Counted from the first letter of the stretch, positions 36,826-49,217 are shown. The stretch: DNA of 64,000 bases from Lingula anatina (GCF_001039355.2 NW_019775647.1:268835-332834), one strand, 5' to 3'. A program made the numbers and translations. Notes: a model not told the origin generated them from the letters alone.

Positions 36826-38204
36826 TCACTGAAATTCAGCTCACTTCTTTTGACTTCTGGTGTTCCTCTTTGGCTTATAAATCTCCTCAAAGCATTTATA
36901 AAGGAGTCTGTATCCAATGTGTGAGCAATTTCAAAGTGCATTGCCCTGGTTACTAGGCATGTGAATATGCATCCATACCTTTTAACTTCACTCTTTCCTC
37001 TTTTCACAAGAAATGGTCCAAAATAGTCAATTCCTGTATGTGAGAATGGAGGTTTGTCTGGCTCAACTCTGTCTGCTGGTAAATAAGATATTTTTTTGAC
37101 ATCTGGATGTGCTTGTCATCTTCTGCAGCTGACACAATTGCGTAAAACATGGCGTACTGCTGCATTCGCCTTTATGATCCAGTAGTTCTTCCTTAGAAAT
37201 GACAAAAGATACTCTTTTCCAGAGTGACCACAAATGTCATGAAAATGTCATATGATTAAAGGGATAATAACTGTTCATTTTGGCCAAAAAATGAATTTTC
37301 CTGGGATAAAGGACAATTTTCCTGTACTTACCAATGGTTAAGGAATCCAATCCTACATTCAAAGTTAGTCCCTGGTTTTTTTCTAAAAAGTTTGATTTTT
37401 TGTAATATTCTCTTAAGAGATTATTACAGAGATTATTACATAACCTGTAGTTGATGCAGCAGCTGTGCCGACATAGTTTCTTCGAACTCTGCAGGCTTCA
37501 GGCAATGCTGCACATTCAACTGTGATAGCTTAGTTATGTCTTCCTTCCAATTTACCCATCTGGCTAAGTGGTCGTCAGGAATCTCTTCATCCCAATCATG
37601 CTGAGAATGGCATAAATCTTGCAAAATCATCTTTGCTGGCAAAATGGTTGACGCAACAAAACCAAGTGGGTGGTATACTGAGCTGATAACTGATAGAATC
37701 CCATTAGAATCTTGTTGCTGGTCGTTCCTTAATGTTGATCATGAAACCAAAACAGTCTGACACTATGTCCTACTTTATTCCTAGCGCCTGGTAGATTTGA
37801 GAAATCAAAATCCTTGACTGCTTCTGCTCTCTCTTCCACTGGTGTGGTATCTAGCATATCTCTTGAATTGGAAACCTTCACTTGGCAACAAACGTCTGAG
37901 ACTGCTGGACCTCTCAACAGCTCCCTTAACATCTACTGTTGACATAAGGCAATCATCCACAAAGTAGTTTCGGTTGACTGGCTTGACTACCTTGCTGCCA
38001 TATTCATTTCCATAGTCCATTGCTGTTTGTTTTAGTGCAAAATTGCAGCATGAGGGTGATGACTTTGCCTTCCTGTAGCACATCACCTTCATCATATGAT
38101 GGTTTGGTAGCCATTTTGGACGTTCATCAACTTTGTAACAGCATTTAACTTCTTTATTGACTGACTTATTGCTACAAGTGTCATTGCTGAAAATAAACAA
38201 AAAT
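36826..38204 (-). pseudogene. Decayed BEL/Pao LTR-retrotransposon pol fragment (RT, Pao peptidase region, integrase)
   Basis: Read on the minus strand from 38204, the order is as in BEL/Pao pol. Reverse transcriptase end: CCNFALKQTAMDYGNE and NYFVDDCL, the catalytic YVDD-type box, at about 37950-38060. Then a frameshift near 37890, then GILSVISSVYHPLGFVA and ILQDLCHSQHDWDEEIPDD at 37570-37720, characteristic of the Pao peptidase family. Then the integrase: the zinc-finger NCVSCRR followed at once by a stop or frameshift near 37120, GIDYFGPF near 37050 and [16 protein letters not shown] near 36960. No LTRs or gag were identified. The gene is broken in at least two places and cannot be active. 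Confidence 0.9.
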
Positions 38205-38544
38205 TAAGTGAAACAGTAACTACTTAATTAAATACACTTATTCTGTACACTTCTTACTAAATGCAAAACGGAACTTTTAACCTTATCATAACTATAAAGT
38301 AACTTTATACATTTAGTAATAACATAGGTTCTATTGTATAATCTTACATGAATGTTTGTCCTCTTAAACCCCTTAAACTTGACTGACTACAACCAAAGTT
38401 TCCTGCCTGTAATAAAGCATAACCTTAATAAAACATTGTACGTACTTTAATACTTACAGGTAATAACTAATGCTACGGAGGCGATTGTGCTTGTTGTGCC
38501 CTACCAATACATTCAAGTTCTAGAACACGTCTCAAAGCTCACCT

Positions 38545-41500
38545 TAAGTGCCTCTTTAAGTTTCTTTAAATGTAAATACTGAACTATTAGTCCAAGAAAT
38601 CGGTGCAGAAAAAAGGGTGAATTGTGCATTTTTTTACCTACAAGCATGAAATTTGCCACAGTTGTAGATAATGGAATTCTAAGCTTTTTTGGATATATGG
38701 GCATGTCTGAAAATTACAGTATGGCCGCCAAATCCAATATGGCCGCCCCAAATACTCTTTTAAATTAAAACATCTAATATATAGTCCTAAAATGGTTTAG
38801 AATATCATTTTATAGCTGGAAAATATCATGCTATGAATGAATTATCAATATCAGCTTCTACAGGTGTATAGAATTCCAAAATGGCCTCCAAAAGTAAGAT
38901 AAGCAGTTTACTTACGCAAAATATGCAGCAGTTTTCTAAAATCATCAAGCACTTACAATTACAAGCATAAAAATTGGCACAGTTATGTAGAACATGATTC
39001 TAAGCAACGTTGGATATAGGGGCATGTCTGAAAATTCCAATATGGCAGCCAATTTCAATATTGCCCTCAAAATACCCTTTCAAGGTGAAAGTTATTTGTA
39101 TAGTCTTTTATAAAAATATCATTTAATGGTTAGAAAATACCATTGTATGTATGAAGTATCAGTATCTGCCACTTAAGGTTTTAAAATTCCAAAATGGCCT
39201 CCAAAAGTCAGCAGACTACAACTATTGAATTGTAATCACTCGGGAATAGGCATGTGGGCTTTGCAAACTACCTGTATAATCAGCATATTCCTACCATCAA
39301 GCATGATACATTTATCATGTACTGAAAAAAGTCCTTCTTTTGATAAACCAACATAAGTAGTTTGACTTTTTGCTCTGGATTCTCATTTAGATCAATTCCC
39401 AGTTAGCAATCTTCTTAATTGGCACTCATGAGTGACTCCCCCTTTCTAAGAAAAAAAGTATCGTGCAAAATCCATAAAATGTGAAAGAAACACCAGAATA
39501 ACTTAGCCTTAAAGAGGCAAATATAAAAAACTTGGGGTGTACCAATTTTGTCTGTTGGTTATGATTCTTCAGCTAGATCAGTGCATGGCGCTTCATCAAA
39601 TGCTCATAGATATAACAAAAATGACAGCTAATCAAACATACAGGTCTCAACAATTTGGTGTTTTTCATTGGTAAAGTACTAAAAGCGGGGCACATTTGCA
39701 CTCGATAATGTTATGATGTTATCTTGTGCTTCAAAAGTAAATTAGAAAAGCTTCTTATTTAAAAAATTGGCTTTAGTACATTCGCAGTAATGGCTACCGA
39801 GAATTTAGTGAATATTTATGAGCAAAGAAATACCTGTACCCCAAACAGAGGGCAGGTGTTGATACGTGCTGTATCCAAGAGTTGCATTGCAGACTTCACA
39901 CTTCGTGCACTAAAAAAGAAGCATTGATCTATAGGCGCCAAACTTTGGTTTTCATTTGATCATTTGGCAACTTGTTTAGTTACAAACTTGTACTTTCAAA
40001 AACCTGAACATGAAAATAAAAGAATTAAAATCCTCCAGACAGTATTCTGNTTCAATTCCCAGTTAGCAATCTTCTTATATGGCACTCATGAGTGACTCCC
40101 CCTTTCTAAGAAAAAAATACCGTGCAAAATCCATAAAATGTGAAAGAAACACCAGAATAACTTAGCCTTAAAGAGGCAAATATAAAAAACTTGGGGTGTA
40201 CCAATTTTGTCTGTTGGTTATGATTCTTCAGCTATATCAGTGCATGGCGCTTCATCAAATGCTCATAAATATAACAAAAAAGACAGCTAATCAAACATCC
40301 AGGTCTCAACAATTAGGTGTTTTTCATTGGTAAAGTACTAAAAGCGGGGCACATTTGCACTCGATAATGTTATGATGTTATCTTGTGCTTCAAAAGTAAA
40401 TTAGAAAAGCTTCTTATTTAAAAAATTGGCTTTAGTACATTCGCAGTAATGGCTACCGAGAATTTAGTGAAAATTTATGAGCAAAGAAATACCTGTACCC
40501 CAAACAGAGGGCAGGTGTTGATACGTGCTGTATCCAAGAGTTGCATTGCAGACTTCACACTTCGTGCACTAAAAAAGAAGCACTGATCTATAGGCGCCAA
40601 ACTTTGGTTTTCATTTGATCATTTGGCAACTTGTTTAGTTACAAACTTATACTTTCAAAAAACTGAACATGAAAATAAAAGAATTAAAATCCTCCAGACA
40701 GTGAATACATACAAAACTTCAAAAAACGATGTATTCTGAGGATTACACCAAGAAATTAGTGCAATATGGACTTTGAAAGGTAAAAATTCATGAGATTTCC
40801 GACATCATTGTCTCTGTGGGACAATCCAGAATAAAGCCATGAGGAGTATTCACTTACCCAGCTTACAAAATCTACCAGGTAGCTCCTACCACATCTGTTT
40901 GTAGTTATGTGTGCAGTTGCTAACTGTGGTGAGGGGAGTCAGAAGCATTGGAAGACTGGTGCTATAAGGGTTCACACTAGTAACCTACATCTACTAATAT
41001 GCCCTTCCACGCTTTCATGTTCCTATGGACCGTCGTGCATGTAAACTGAGTCAGAAGCATTGGAAGACTGGTCGTCCTTTAAGGGTTCACACTAGTAACC
41101 TACATCTACTACTACTATGCCCTACCACACTTTCACATTCCTATTGACCCTCATGCATGTAAACTGATGCTTTCTGGTGTTAAAAACGACCAATGCCTCT
41201 TGGTATTTTGTTGGGGAAAGTGGATAACATGTAGAAGCTTTAGCTTTAAGGAAATACTGGGAAAGCTGAGGGAAACACAACTACTAGTAAAGCTAGGCAC
41301 ACATTAATGAATGAAAATTATTTAACCAAATAAGTAGAAATTTCAGTGTAGCTAGCTGTTATCCTCTGTTGATATATTGTCCATTTACTAAAGTAAAAGG
41401 TTGACCGCCCATAAAATGTGCAACACTTACTTGATAAAATATCTTTCGTTAATTTGAAACTTATTTGTGAAAATACCTTGACATTTTCATTTCCTTGACA

Positions 41501-42735
41501 TTTATAGAATTGCTGCATGTGGTGTCACAACTAGACCAAAAGGAGTCCTGTTCCATTTTTTATGGCCATTTGGGTCTAAATGTAACTAAAGGAGCGAAAA
41601 ACCAAAAAAGAGTAAAGACTGTTGTCAGTCAGATTATATAGTAGTCTTTTTTTACTTTAAAAGGGTTTTAGTGGCCATTTTAGAATATTCAGACATGTCC
41701 CTATATAACAAATTGCTTAGAATCCTGTTCTGTACAATTGAGCCAATTTTCATGCTTGTAGTTTTAAGTGCATGATGAATTCACCATACTGCTGCTGTGA
41801 GTGGCCTGTTTTTCTTATTTTTGGAGGCCATTTTGGATTTCTATACACTTAAAGAATCAAATATTGATACTTCATGCATACCATAGTCTTGTTTAACCAT
41901 AAAATGTTATCTTAAGTTATTATAGGATTATATATACTTGAAGTTTTAATTTGAACGGGTATTTGTGTCGGCTATATTGGATTTGGGGGCCATATATTGA
42001 AATTTTTAGACATGCTCATACATCCAAAAGTGCTTGGAATCCTGTTTTATAACTGTACCAAATGCCATGCTTGTAGTTTTTGATGAATTAACCACTCTGC
42101 TGGATATCTTGGATTAGTAGAGTGTTTTTTACTATTGGCGGCCATTTTGGATTTAATACACCTAAAAAAGCAAATATTGATTCTGAATTCATACCGTGGT
42201 GTTTTTTAACCTTTGTATGATATTTACGTCCTTAAAAGACTATATACTTGAAGTTTTAATTAGAAGCTGTATTTTTGGAGGCCATCTTGGATTTGAAGGC
42301 CATTTTTAAATTTTCTTATATGCCCATACATCCAAACTTGCTCAGAATTTCATTTTCCACAAACCTGCCAAATTTTATGCTTGTAGTTTTAAGTGCTTGA
42401 TGAATTCCCCATTCAAATGGATATCTTGAATAAATGGTCAGCGTTTTTTACTTTTGGCGGCCATTTTGGATTTAATACACCTGAAGGATTCATACCATGG
42501 TGTTTTCTAACCTTTATATGATATTTTAAGTCATTAGAAGACTATGTACTTCAAGTTTTAATTTGAAAAGGTATTTTGGTGGCCATATTGGATTTGACGG
42601 CCATTTTGGAATTTTCAGACATGCCCATATATCCAAATTTGCTTAGAATTTTATTGTCCATAAGTGTGCCAAAGTTCATGCTTGTAGGTAAAAAATGCAC
42701 AATTTTTCACCAATTTCCTGGACTAGAATATATAC
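38545..42735. repeat. Large nested inverted-repeat block with internal tandem units
   Basis: The left arm (about 38545-39220) and right arm (about 41540-42735) are inverted copies: ATATGGGCATGTCTGAAAAT near 38695 is mirrored by TTTTCAGACATGCCCATATA near 42614. The right arm holds about four diverged tandem units of roughly 290 bases built around GCGGCCATTTTGGATTT and TGCTTGTAGTTTTAAGTGC; the left arm holds about two. The loop (39390-40710) contains a near-identical 651-base tandem pair. No coding capacity; a composite foldback element or satellite-like array. Confidence 0.75.
39392..40702. repeat. Near-identical 651-base tandem duplication across a single N
   Basis: 39392-40042 and 40052-40702 match almost base for base, differing at scattered sites. 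They are joined by TATTCTG, one N at 40050 and a T. Either a real recent duplication or two haplotypes placed in tandem by the assembler. Confidence 0.85.
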
Positions 42736-42740
42736 ATGTA

Positions 42741-42744
<4 letters not shown>

Positions 42745-42770
<26 letters not shown>
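42745..42770. repeat. (TG)n microsatellite
   Basis: Short TG dinucleotide run at the outer edge of the inverted-repeat block. Confidence 0.8.
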
Positions 42771-42771
<1 letters not shown>

Positions 42772-42879
42772 CCAGGACATTGATAATATATGGTCCATAT
42801 TTCTGTGACCTTTTGCTGCTGTATCCAGGCCTGTTAATGTAAAAAAAAACATTTTAGACTCAATTCCGGGAGACGACAA

Positions 42880-43939
42880 GCTGATAATTTAACGTCATGA
42901 CTCGCCAAAGCGCTAACGTTTTTTAAAATAGGTAATTACTTGATAAATAGGTCATTATCTCTACATAACATCAATTCATAATGACTATGTGATCGTCAGT
43001 TTTTTCCCTAATAAGCAAAAATTATCTTTCGAGGTTGATAATAACATTAAGCGAGTTCAATAGGGACTTTATGCGAGGGAACAAAAATTATGAAAACAAC
43101 GATTATTATAGCAACAATAGGGATGAGTATAATGCCAGTTTTGTTCATGTTTTAAAATGCCCAAAAGTGGCATTTTACCTTGTAAAGCTTTTTTCTATCC
43201 CATATTCGATGTTGATTATGGGATAAAAAGCACATTTAAGAGTATTTAGTGTGGACATTAAACAAGGCCAAGGTGTTGGCATTTTGTAACTTCTGACCAA
43301 AATGTACACTCTTGCTAAAAATGATGACCCCTTTTGGAAATAAAGGATATAACTTTTATTTCAAAGTTGCCAATTATTATTATCATGAAACCTTTTATTC
43401 AGCTGGCTGTAGCCTTGCCCGGTACACAATGCCTTGTTTTTGCATTACTAGTCCACTTCCGTAATTTGAAAATTGTTTATCTGTATAACAATACTGGACA
43501 GAATGGCAGACCACGTGTACCCTAATAACGTAGTTTCCAGAGGACCAGCATACAGCAGAATCCTGATTCGTGGCCTGGGCCAAAAAGTACACACAAAAAA
43601 CTTTTTCTGCCCAACAGAAGAAGTGGCGCCGCTTACAATAGCCCCGCAGCTTCATTGCCATGAAATCGTCATTGTAAGCAGGATGGCTTCAATTTAACAG
43701 CATTGAAATATTGCTGATAATGATAATGATAATGATGTTTAAAAGAAGATTAAGAAGAAAGAGAGAGAGAGAAAGGTTACAGTAAAAAGAGGACGGGGGT
43801 AAACTATGAAGTTAAAATAACGTTTGTGTATTTTAATTCAATCCAAAACTGGCGAGAACAGTGTTGCATTTCTATTGTTCCTGTCTGGCGGGCACACATT
43901 ATTGATAACAATGACAAGACTGGAATTCATTAAAAGCCG
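42880..43939. other. Spacer downstream of the minus-strand subtilase
   Basis: No exon that I can support. A GATAATGATAATGAT run lies near 43715-43735 and a GA-rich stretch at 43757-43775. Confidence 0.5.
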
Positions 43940-43945
43940 TTTATT
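43940..43945 (-). terminator. Probable polyadenylation signal of the minus-strand subtilase
   Basis: AATAAA on the minus strand, about 50 bases past the stop codon at 43995. Confidence 0.6.
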
Positions 43946-43994
43946 TACACATCAACTAAGTATGTTAAAATGGTACAATAATCAGTCATGTTGT

Positions 43995-46900
43995 TTATTT
44001 ACTATTTTTACCTTTCTTACTCTTTTTAGTCTTTTTGCCTTTTTTACTCTTTTTACTCTTTTTACTTTTCTTCGGTTCATCCTGACTACATCCGACATAG
44101 AGAAACTTAGCGGTTGTCGTGACGCTTTCACACACCGTCTGAGCGTCGCAAAAGTTCGGTCTAAGGCAAATCAACTCTGTGCGGCAGTTGAACTCAGTGG
44201 GGCTGTCCGTAATCACATTCTCGCTTGCTTGCTCGTGAAGGTACGTCTTAACCTGTTGGGGTGTTGGATTGTAATCAAGCGAACTCATGTAGGCTGCTGC
44301 GGCACCGGCAACAAAGGCACTCGCCATGGATGTGCCGGAGCGAACGGTGTATTCGTTTGGAGATCCGGGCGAGCTGCTCTTGATCATGTCTCCTGGGGCC
44401 CATAGAAATATTTCCTCGCCGTAATTTGAAAAGATTGCCCTAGTGTCACCTATGTCCGAAGCTGCAACGGCGACAGCTTGTGCCGCACTGGCGGGTGAAA
44501 CATAGCGCGTTGGCACGTTTCCATTTCCAGCCGCTGCTATTACCATGATTTCGAAATTTACTAAATCGTTCACTACCGAATTCAAGGCTTCATTCCACGG
44601 AGATACTACAGACAGCACTAGAAGAGATTTTCTTCTGTATATAAGGACTTTTAACCAAACCCAGTACATCATGCTGACAAGACCGCTGATTTGCCCCATG
44701 CCAAAGTCATCAAGCACTTTGACACTGATCAGGTTGGCATTTTTGGCCACGCCCACATTTTTCCCGCCAATAATACCAGCCAGGTGTGTCCCGTGACCCA
44801 TGACGTCATTATCGTCCCAAGATGCATTGGCCTTGGCGCCATATGTGACACGACTTGAGCCGTCTTCGCGAAGAAATTCTTCATGCTCAGCGTAGACCCC
44901 GGAATCCAGAATGTACACGTTCACGTCGCTGCCTGTACCAACGATATTAAATGCCCCGTCAAGGGCGGCGTCTCTTTGGTCGATTCTATCAAGTCCCTGA
45001 GAAAGAAAAAGTGTGTGTATTACTAACAACTATCTACTTTTGCCAAATCCTTTTTGAAAATAAATTATATTCAGGTATTTGTGGTAGATTTAAAATTTAA
45101 AATAATGATGTTGTTGATAAGGCACAGGCACTTTAAAATTACTGTACATGTACTCTCCTACAAATCAATCTTTTGACATAAACAGTTAAAGGAGAAAATA
45201 TTTCGAGAGATAAATAAAATACAACAAACTGGTAAATAAAATAGAATGAAAAAGTCTGCCTTACCCAATTCCCCGCAGTATTCGTCGACGTTTGGCAGGC
45301 CTTGTTATTGGGCCTGTCCTCAGCTGGGCAATCACATGGGCAGAAACATATCTGTGCGGTGGTCACCACACCGTCCTGGTAGATGGCCTCGATCATATCT
45401 GTCTTTTGCCGCAGCCGTTGAATGTCCCTATCGAGAAATTGGCAAATAATTGTCAATAACAACACTTAAAATTCTACCACAGAAACTATTTCATTGAGAA
45501 CGCAAAATTTCTCAACTTTAGTTTGAAGAAATTAAATTAAAAAAAAAAACTTTGATGAGGTGCATATTTTGCTGAAGTAGTTCTTGACCTGCAGTGAATT
45601 TCGTGAGTAAATAAATAGAATTAATTGGGGTTAAACGCATAACATTTAAGTGCACCCATTACACCCAAATAATTGTTTAGACTTGGACTGTTAGGAACTG
45701 ATTTCGGACTAAATCGCCTCGTTCTTCGATCATTAAGACCAAACATGGGTTTTAATTCGCGATTATTTTTATATTGAAACGCTCTGATTAATAGACAGCT
45801 AAAATAAATATATTTAAATAAATCAATCAATAAATAAACGGACTGCATTTTTATGGTGGTCGCATTTTTCAAACGGCCCAACACTTACTCCTTTACTGCC
45901 TCCACTACGACCATTTGAACTTCATTGAAATCCATCACCTCGCCGACTCGAGCACTCCTCCCTAGGGCAGTTAAACGCCCCTCAGCGCTCGACAGGAGCT
46001 CAGATTCTAAAGCATCACGAACGTCTGCCACTACGAAACATTTTAAAAGGGCATGTAAGTGTATAATTATAAAATGTTTTCTTTCTTTTTTTTTTTTTTT
46101 TTTTTGAAAAATCATTTAAAAATCATTATAATACAAATATCAATCAAGCTAAATGTACTGAAATGCATTTCAGCACCAAAGACATCACTCATGCATCGTT
46201 GTCATGTTGAAAGAAAAATATTAAGAACTTAAATTCATGGCCTAATAATTTAGGCTTCGAATCAGTATAATCCATGAATTGTTTAATATCATTATCAATA
46301 CATCGGCCTTATCATACCCATTTATTTATGTTTACATACCTGTACATGTAAGCTAAACACTAATAAGAAACAAAATACATACCGTTCTAGTCGGTCACGT
46401 CTTTCTTCAGTGTTACAATGTTATTATCGTTATCTATTTTGATACCACCATGCCCATTTACTTATGTTTACATAACGTGCGTTTTAGTGTTCCGTTAATA
46501 AGAAACAAAATGCATACCGTTCTGGCCGGTCACGTCTTTCCTCAGTTTTACAATGTAAGTGTCCGGAATCCCATCCTCACCAGTATACGTGTGGAGCGCA
46601 ACTGGAAAAAAAGAGATTGGCGCGTGGAAATAAATTGGTGATAAATCTTCAAGATTAAGCCCCCTTTTACACTGGACGGCGTGCTTTCTGCGTCCTGTAT
46701 TACGGCCACGTTTGAAAGTAAAAAAAAAACTTTACGTGCTAACAACTGGCCGATCATTGAGTATTCATTCTGAAACAAAAGCGATGCATGTGCCTCGATC
46801 CTTTTCTACGACCACAGTGATGCCAGTTTCATGGTCGCTCAAAGGACGCAGAAAGGAGGCTGTCCAGTGTAAAGGGGGTTCTACAGAAAAAAAGAACTCT

Positions 46901-47410
46901 ACAAGAACAGAAGATGAAGGAAAGGACATTACATTTGAAGTTATATCATAACAATGTATCAGATCCTAGAGTTACAGTAATAGTCTTGTCAAATTACAGC
47001 CAAACTCAGAATTGCTAAAGTTCCACATTATTTCTTTTATCATTTACTCTAATTTGGTACATGTACTTTGAATGCATAACTCGGCTATTGAATTTTTGTC
47101 GGGTTTATGATAAAAAGCGACTCGTCAAACAAATATTTTTATAGATATTTTATCTTAATGTTTTTTTTTTTTTCATTATTATCAAATCAAAATGTTCAGG
47201 TAGGAATCAATACAGATTCAGTTGAACTTTATGTTGAAATGTAGAGAGGCACACCTACCTTTGGTTTCATCAGCCGGGGAAACAAGCGGGTCTTGGACGC
47301 CATTTTGGTCAGATTCGGTGACAAAAAGGCCCGCAGCTCCACAGGTGATGGCAATAGCTCCAATTATCAAAACAAATGACACCATTTGCGACGTCATCAT
47401 CGGAGTGTTC
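43995..47410 (-). CDS. Subtilisin-like serine protease, proteinase K group, with altered substrate loop and Lys-rich tail
   Basis: Secreted family S8 protease. Exons: 47259-47410 (ATG at 47400), 46518-46601, 45889-46030, 45265-45427, 43995-44996; phases give 510 residues. Order: signal peptide (VSFVLIIGAIAITCGAA), I9-type propeptide (GIPDTYIVKLRKD), a Cys-rich linker (CFCPCDCPAED), then the peptidase domain. Catalytic residues are present: D208 (ILDSGVY), H245 (GHGTHLAG), oxyanion N335 (AAAGNGN) and S400 (SGTSMAS). Oddities: the substrate-binding SLGG is replaced by SVV with one residue missing (LSVVSPWNEALN), the Pro after SGTSMAS is Ala, and the C terminus is a run of Lys with Ser, Gly and Thr. 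The exon layout matches the head-to-head paralogue at 49218-52494. An upstream non-coding exon near 47806-47945 is likely. The enzyme may have changed specificity or weakened activity. Confidence 0.9.
46316..46430 (-). pseudogene. Partial tandem copy of subtilase exon 2
   Basis: 46316-46430 repeats 46440-46558: ATACCGTTCTAGTCGGTCAC here against ATACCGTTCTGGCCGGTCAC in the real exon, each preceded by AAGAAACAAAAT. It carries the donor end of propeptide exon 2 but stops before the acceptor, so it cannot be spliced as an exon. Confidence 0.7.
46657..46882. mobile_element. MITE family B, copy 2
   Basis: Ends CCCCCTTTTACACTGGAC and GTCCAGTGTAAAGGGGG are perfect inverted copies, and inner TTTCTGCGTCC / GGACGCAGAAA are also inverted. 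Lies in subtilase intron 1; a relative is at 12052-12250. Confidence 0.9.
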
Positions 47411-47805
47411 CTAGAAGTAAATAGTGAAATCACAAATATCATTGCTAAACATTTTAGATGATTAAATTAAAATTCAATTTTCCAAAAAAAAAAAAAAAAA
47501 TGAAAGATAAAAAGATACCGGTACATTTGTAAATTAAGGGTTCGAAAATTATCATAAATAAAGTAATCACGTCTTTTAAGGCTGTCTATTCCATGGTGTT
47601 TTTTAAAAGTTGATTAACAATTTATGTGGTACTCGGGTATTAATGTTTTGATAGAATTTTAATGTTAAAAAAAACATGTACAATGACCAAGAACCTGTAT
47701 GACTTCCTATTAACATTTCAATTTAAAACAGGAAAAAAATATTTTAGTCCTGTTTTAGGAATATTTATGTACCAGTACATGAAATGTAAATTAAGGAACA
47801 CTTAC

Positions 47806-47984
47806 CGTGAGTCAAAGATGTCGCTTCACTCTTTTCTTTTTTAATTTTTTGTCCAATTCTTCAGCTAATCCACGGGAAGGAATTTTACCAGAGCAAAGTT
47901 GAAAGCTGGCAGCAACACGTGCTAGTGCTTCTACCCACTGTCTTTAATAGCTTTGCTACTTGTCACTGATTTCTTTAAATATCC
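47806..47984 (-). promoter_or_regulatory. Promoter and non-coding first exon of the minus-strand subtilase
   Basis: A TATTTAAA box on the minus strand at 47974-47981 predicts transcription start near 47945. A CACG|GTAAGTG donor at 47806 would close a 5' UTR exon that splices to the acceptor before 47410. Mirrors the layout of the opposite gene. Confidence 0.5.
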
Positions 47985-48677
47985 ATCGGCTGCGTTTTAA
48001 AGAGCAAAGTTCCATCGTTAATTACAGTTTATTACTCTTGCCTCGCCCAAAACACTTTAACCCAATTAATAGATCAAGCTGATTGCTCATGATGTTAGCG
48101 AGTGACCAGGTAGTTTGTTTGTAGCAGGGGTCTGAATGCAGCAGTTTTAAAAGGTGAGCTAATTATAGTAATGGCAGATGCCATCGGAGCATTCGTCGTT
48201 AATTGTAACATTGTGCCAGTAGCCCTGTAATTAAACTTTGCCTGCATGCCAAGGTCAATTTCGGTGACAAGCCCCAAGCTGTGAAATTGGACGCTGTTTG
48301 ACTCAGTTAGACGTGTACTTACTCTGATCATGAGATCTGAGTTATTGAAGGTATATTGGCTAATTGCTGTGACTACTTCTAGCTAAGAATGACGTGTTGT
48401 TAGTTTGCCACTTATTGAAAGACTTAATGCCCTAGCTCTCATAATCATGCAATCAGTAACCAAGATAGCTACCTGGTGATATAAACAGAGTTAAATAGGT
48501 GACCTATACCAAGGACAATTCCCTTGCCCATACTAAATTTCTATTTTTTTTTTCTCTTTTAAAATCTAGCCGTGTCAGCCCTACGTACTGTGATTCGAAG
48601 ATCATAACAATAGATCGGCCAATCAGCTGCCATCATTTTTGATAGGTGGATAAACTGGTACAAAACGAGGTGGGCTG

Positions 48678-48829
48678 TATAAAAGTGTTAGTCTTTAGAG
48701 TTTCTGGAGAAACAAGTCGATCGCTGTATGTGACGTTTCTGAAGTTAGACATCGTGTTAGAGATACCTGAAAAGATATCGGCGTCTGGTGTGCATAAGTG
48801 CGAATAGAAAAACTGCTTAAACACAGAAG
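48678..48829 (+). promoter_or_regulatory. TATA box and non-coding first exon of the plus-strand subtilase
   Basis: TATAAAAG at 48678-48685 places the start near 48708. An AGAAG|GTAAGCT donor at 48829 would splice the 5' UTR exon to the TTTCTAG acceptor at 49211, seven bases before the start codon. Confidence 0.65.
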
Positions 48830-49217
48830 GTAAGCTACCTGTACACAGTTAAAATATGTGAATTTTCAATCAAGTGGTCACTTAGGTATTTCTCATGTAT
48901 GAATGAATGTCGGTATTCGCATGGTTGTTCTCTATATTGAATATTAATGGTGAATTGATCCTTATATTAAAATACCTTTGCGAAAATTTCGTTCGGATTA
49001 AGTAGAATGCCTTTATATTTTATAGCATTTGTCCAATTACTTGTCTTGTACGTGTCTTGTCCTTTTTATATATATATATGAGATTAACAGATTTATTTCG
49101 TAACATCCATACATTTTGAAGCTGCTATCAATGAATATCACCATAAATCCACATATTAAGACATAAATCAAATGGTACTCTTTAACGCCAAGAATGATTT
49201 TTTTTTTCTAGACGAAG

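Noticed and set aside
43824-44405. 193-codon plus-strand frame
   Set aside because: Antisense shadow of the subtilase last exon, including its Lys tail read backwards.
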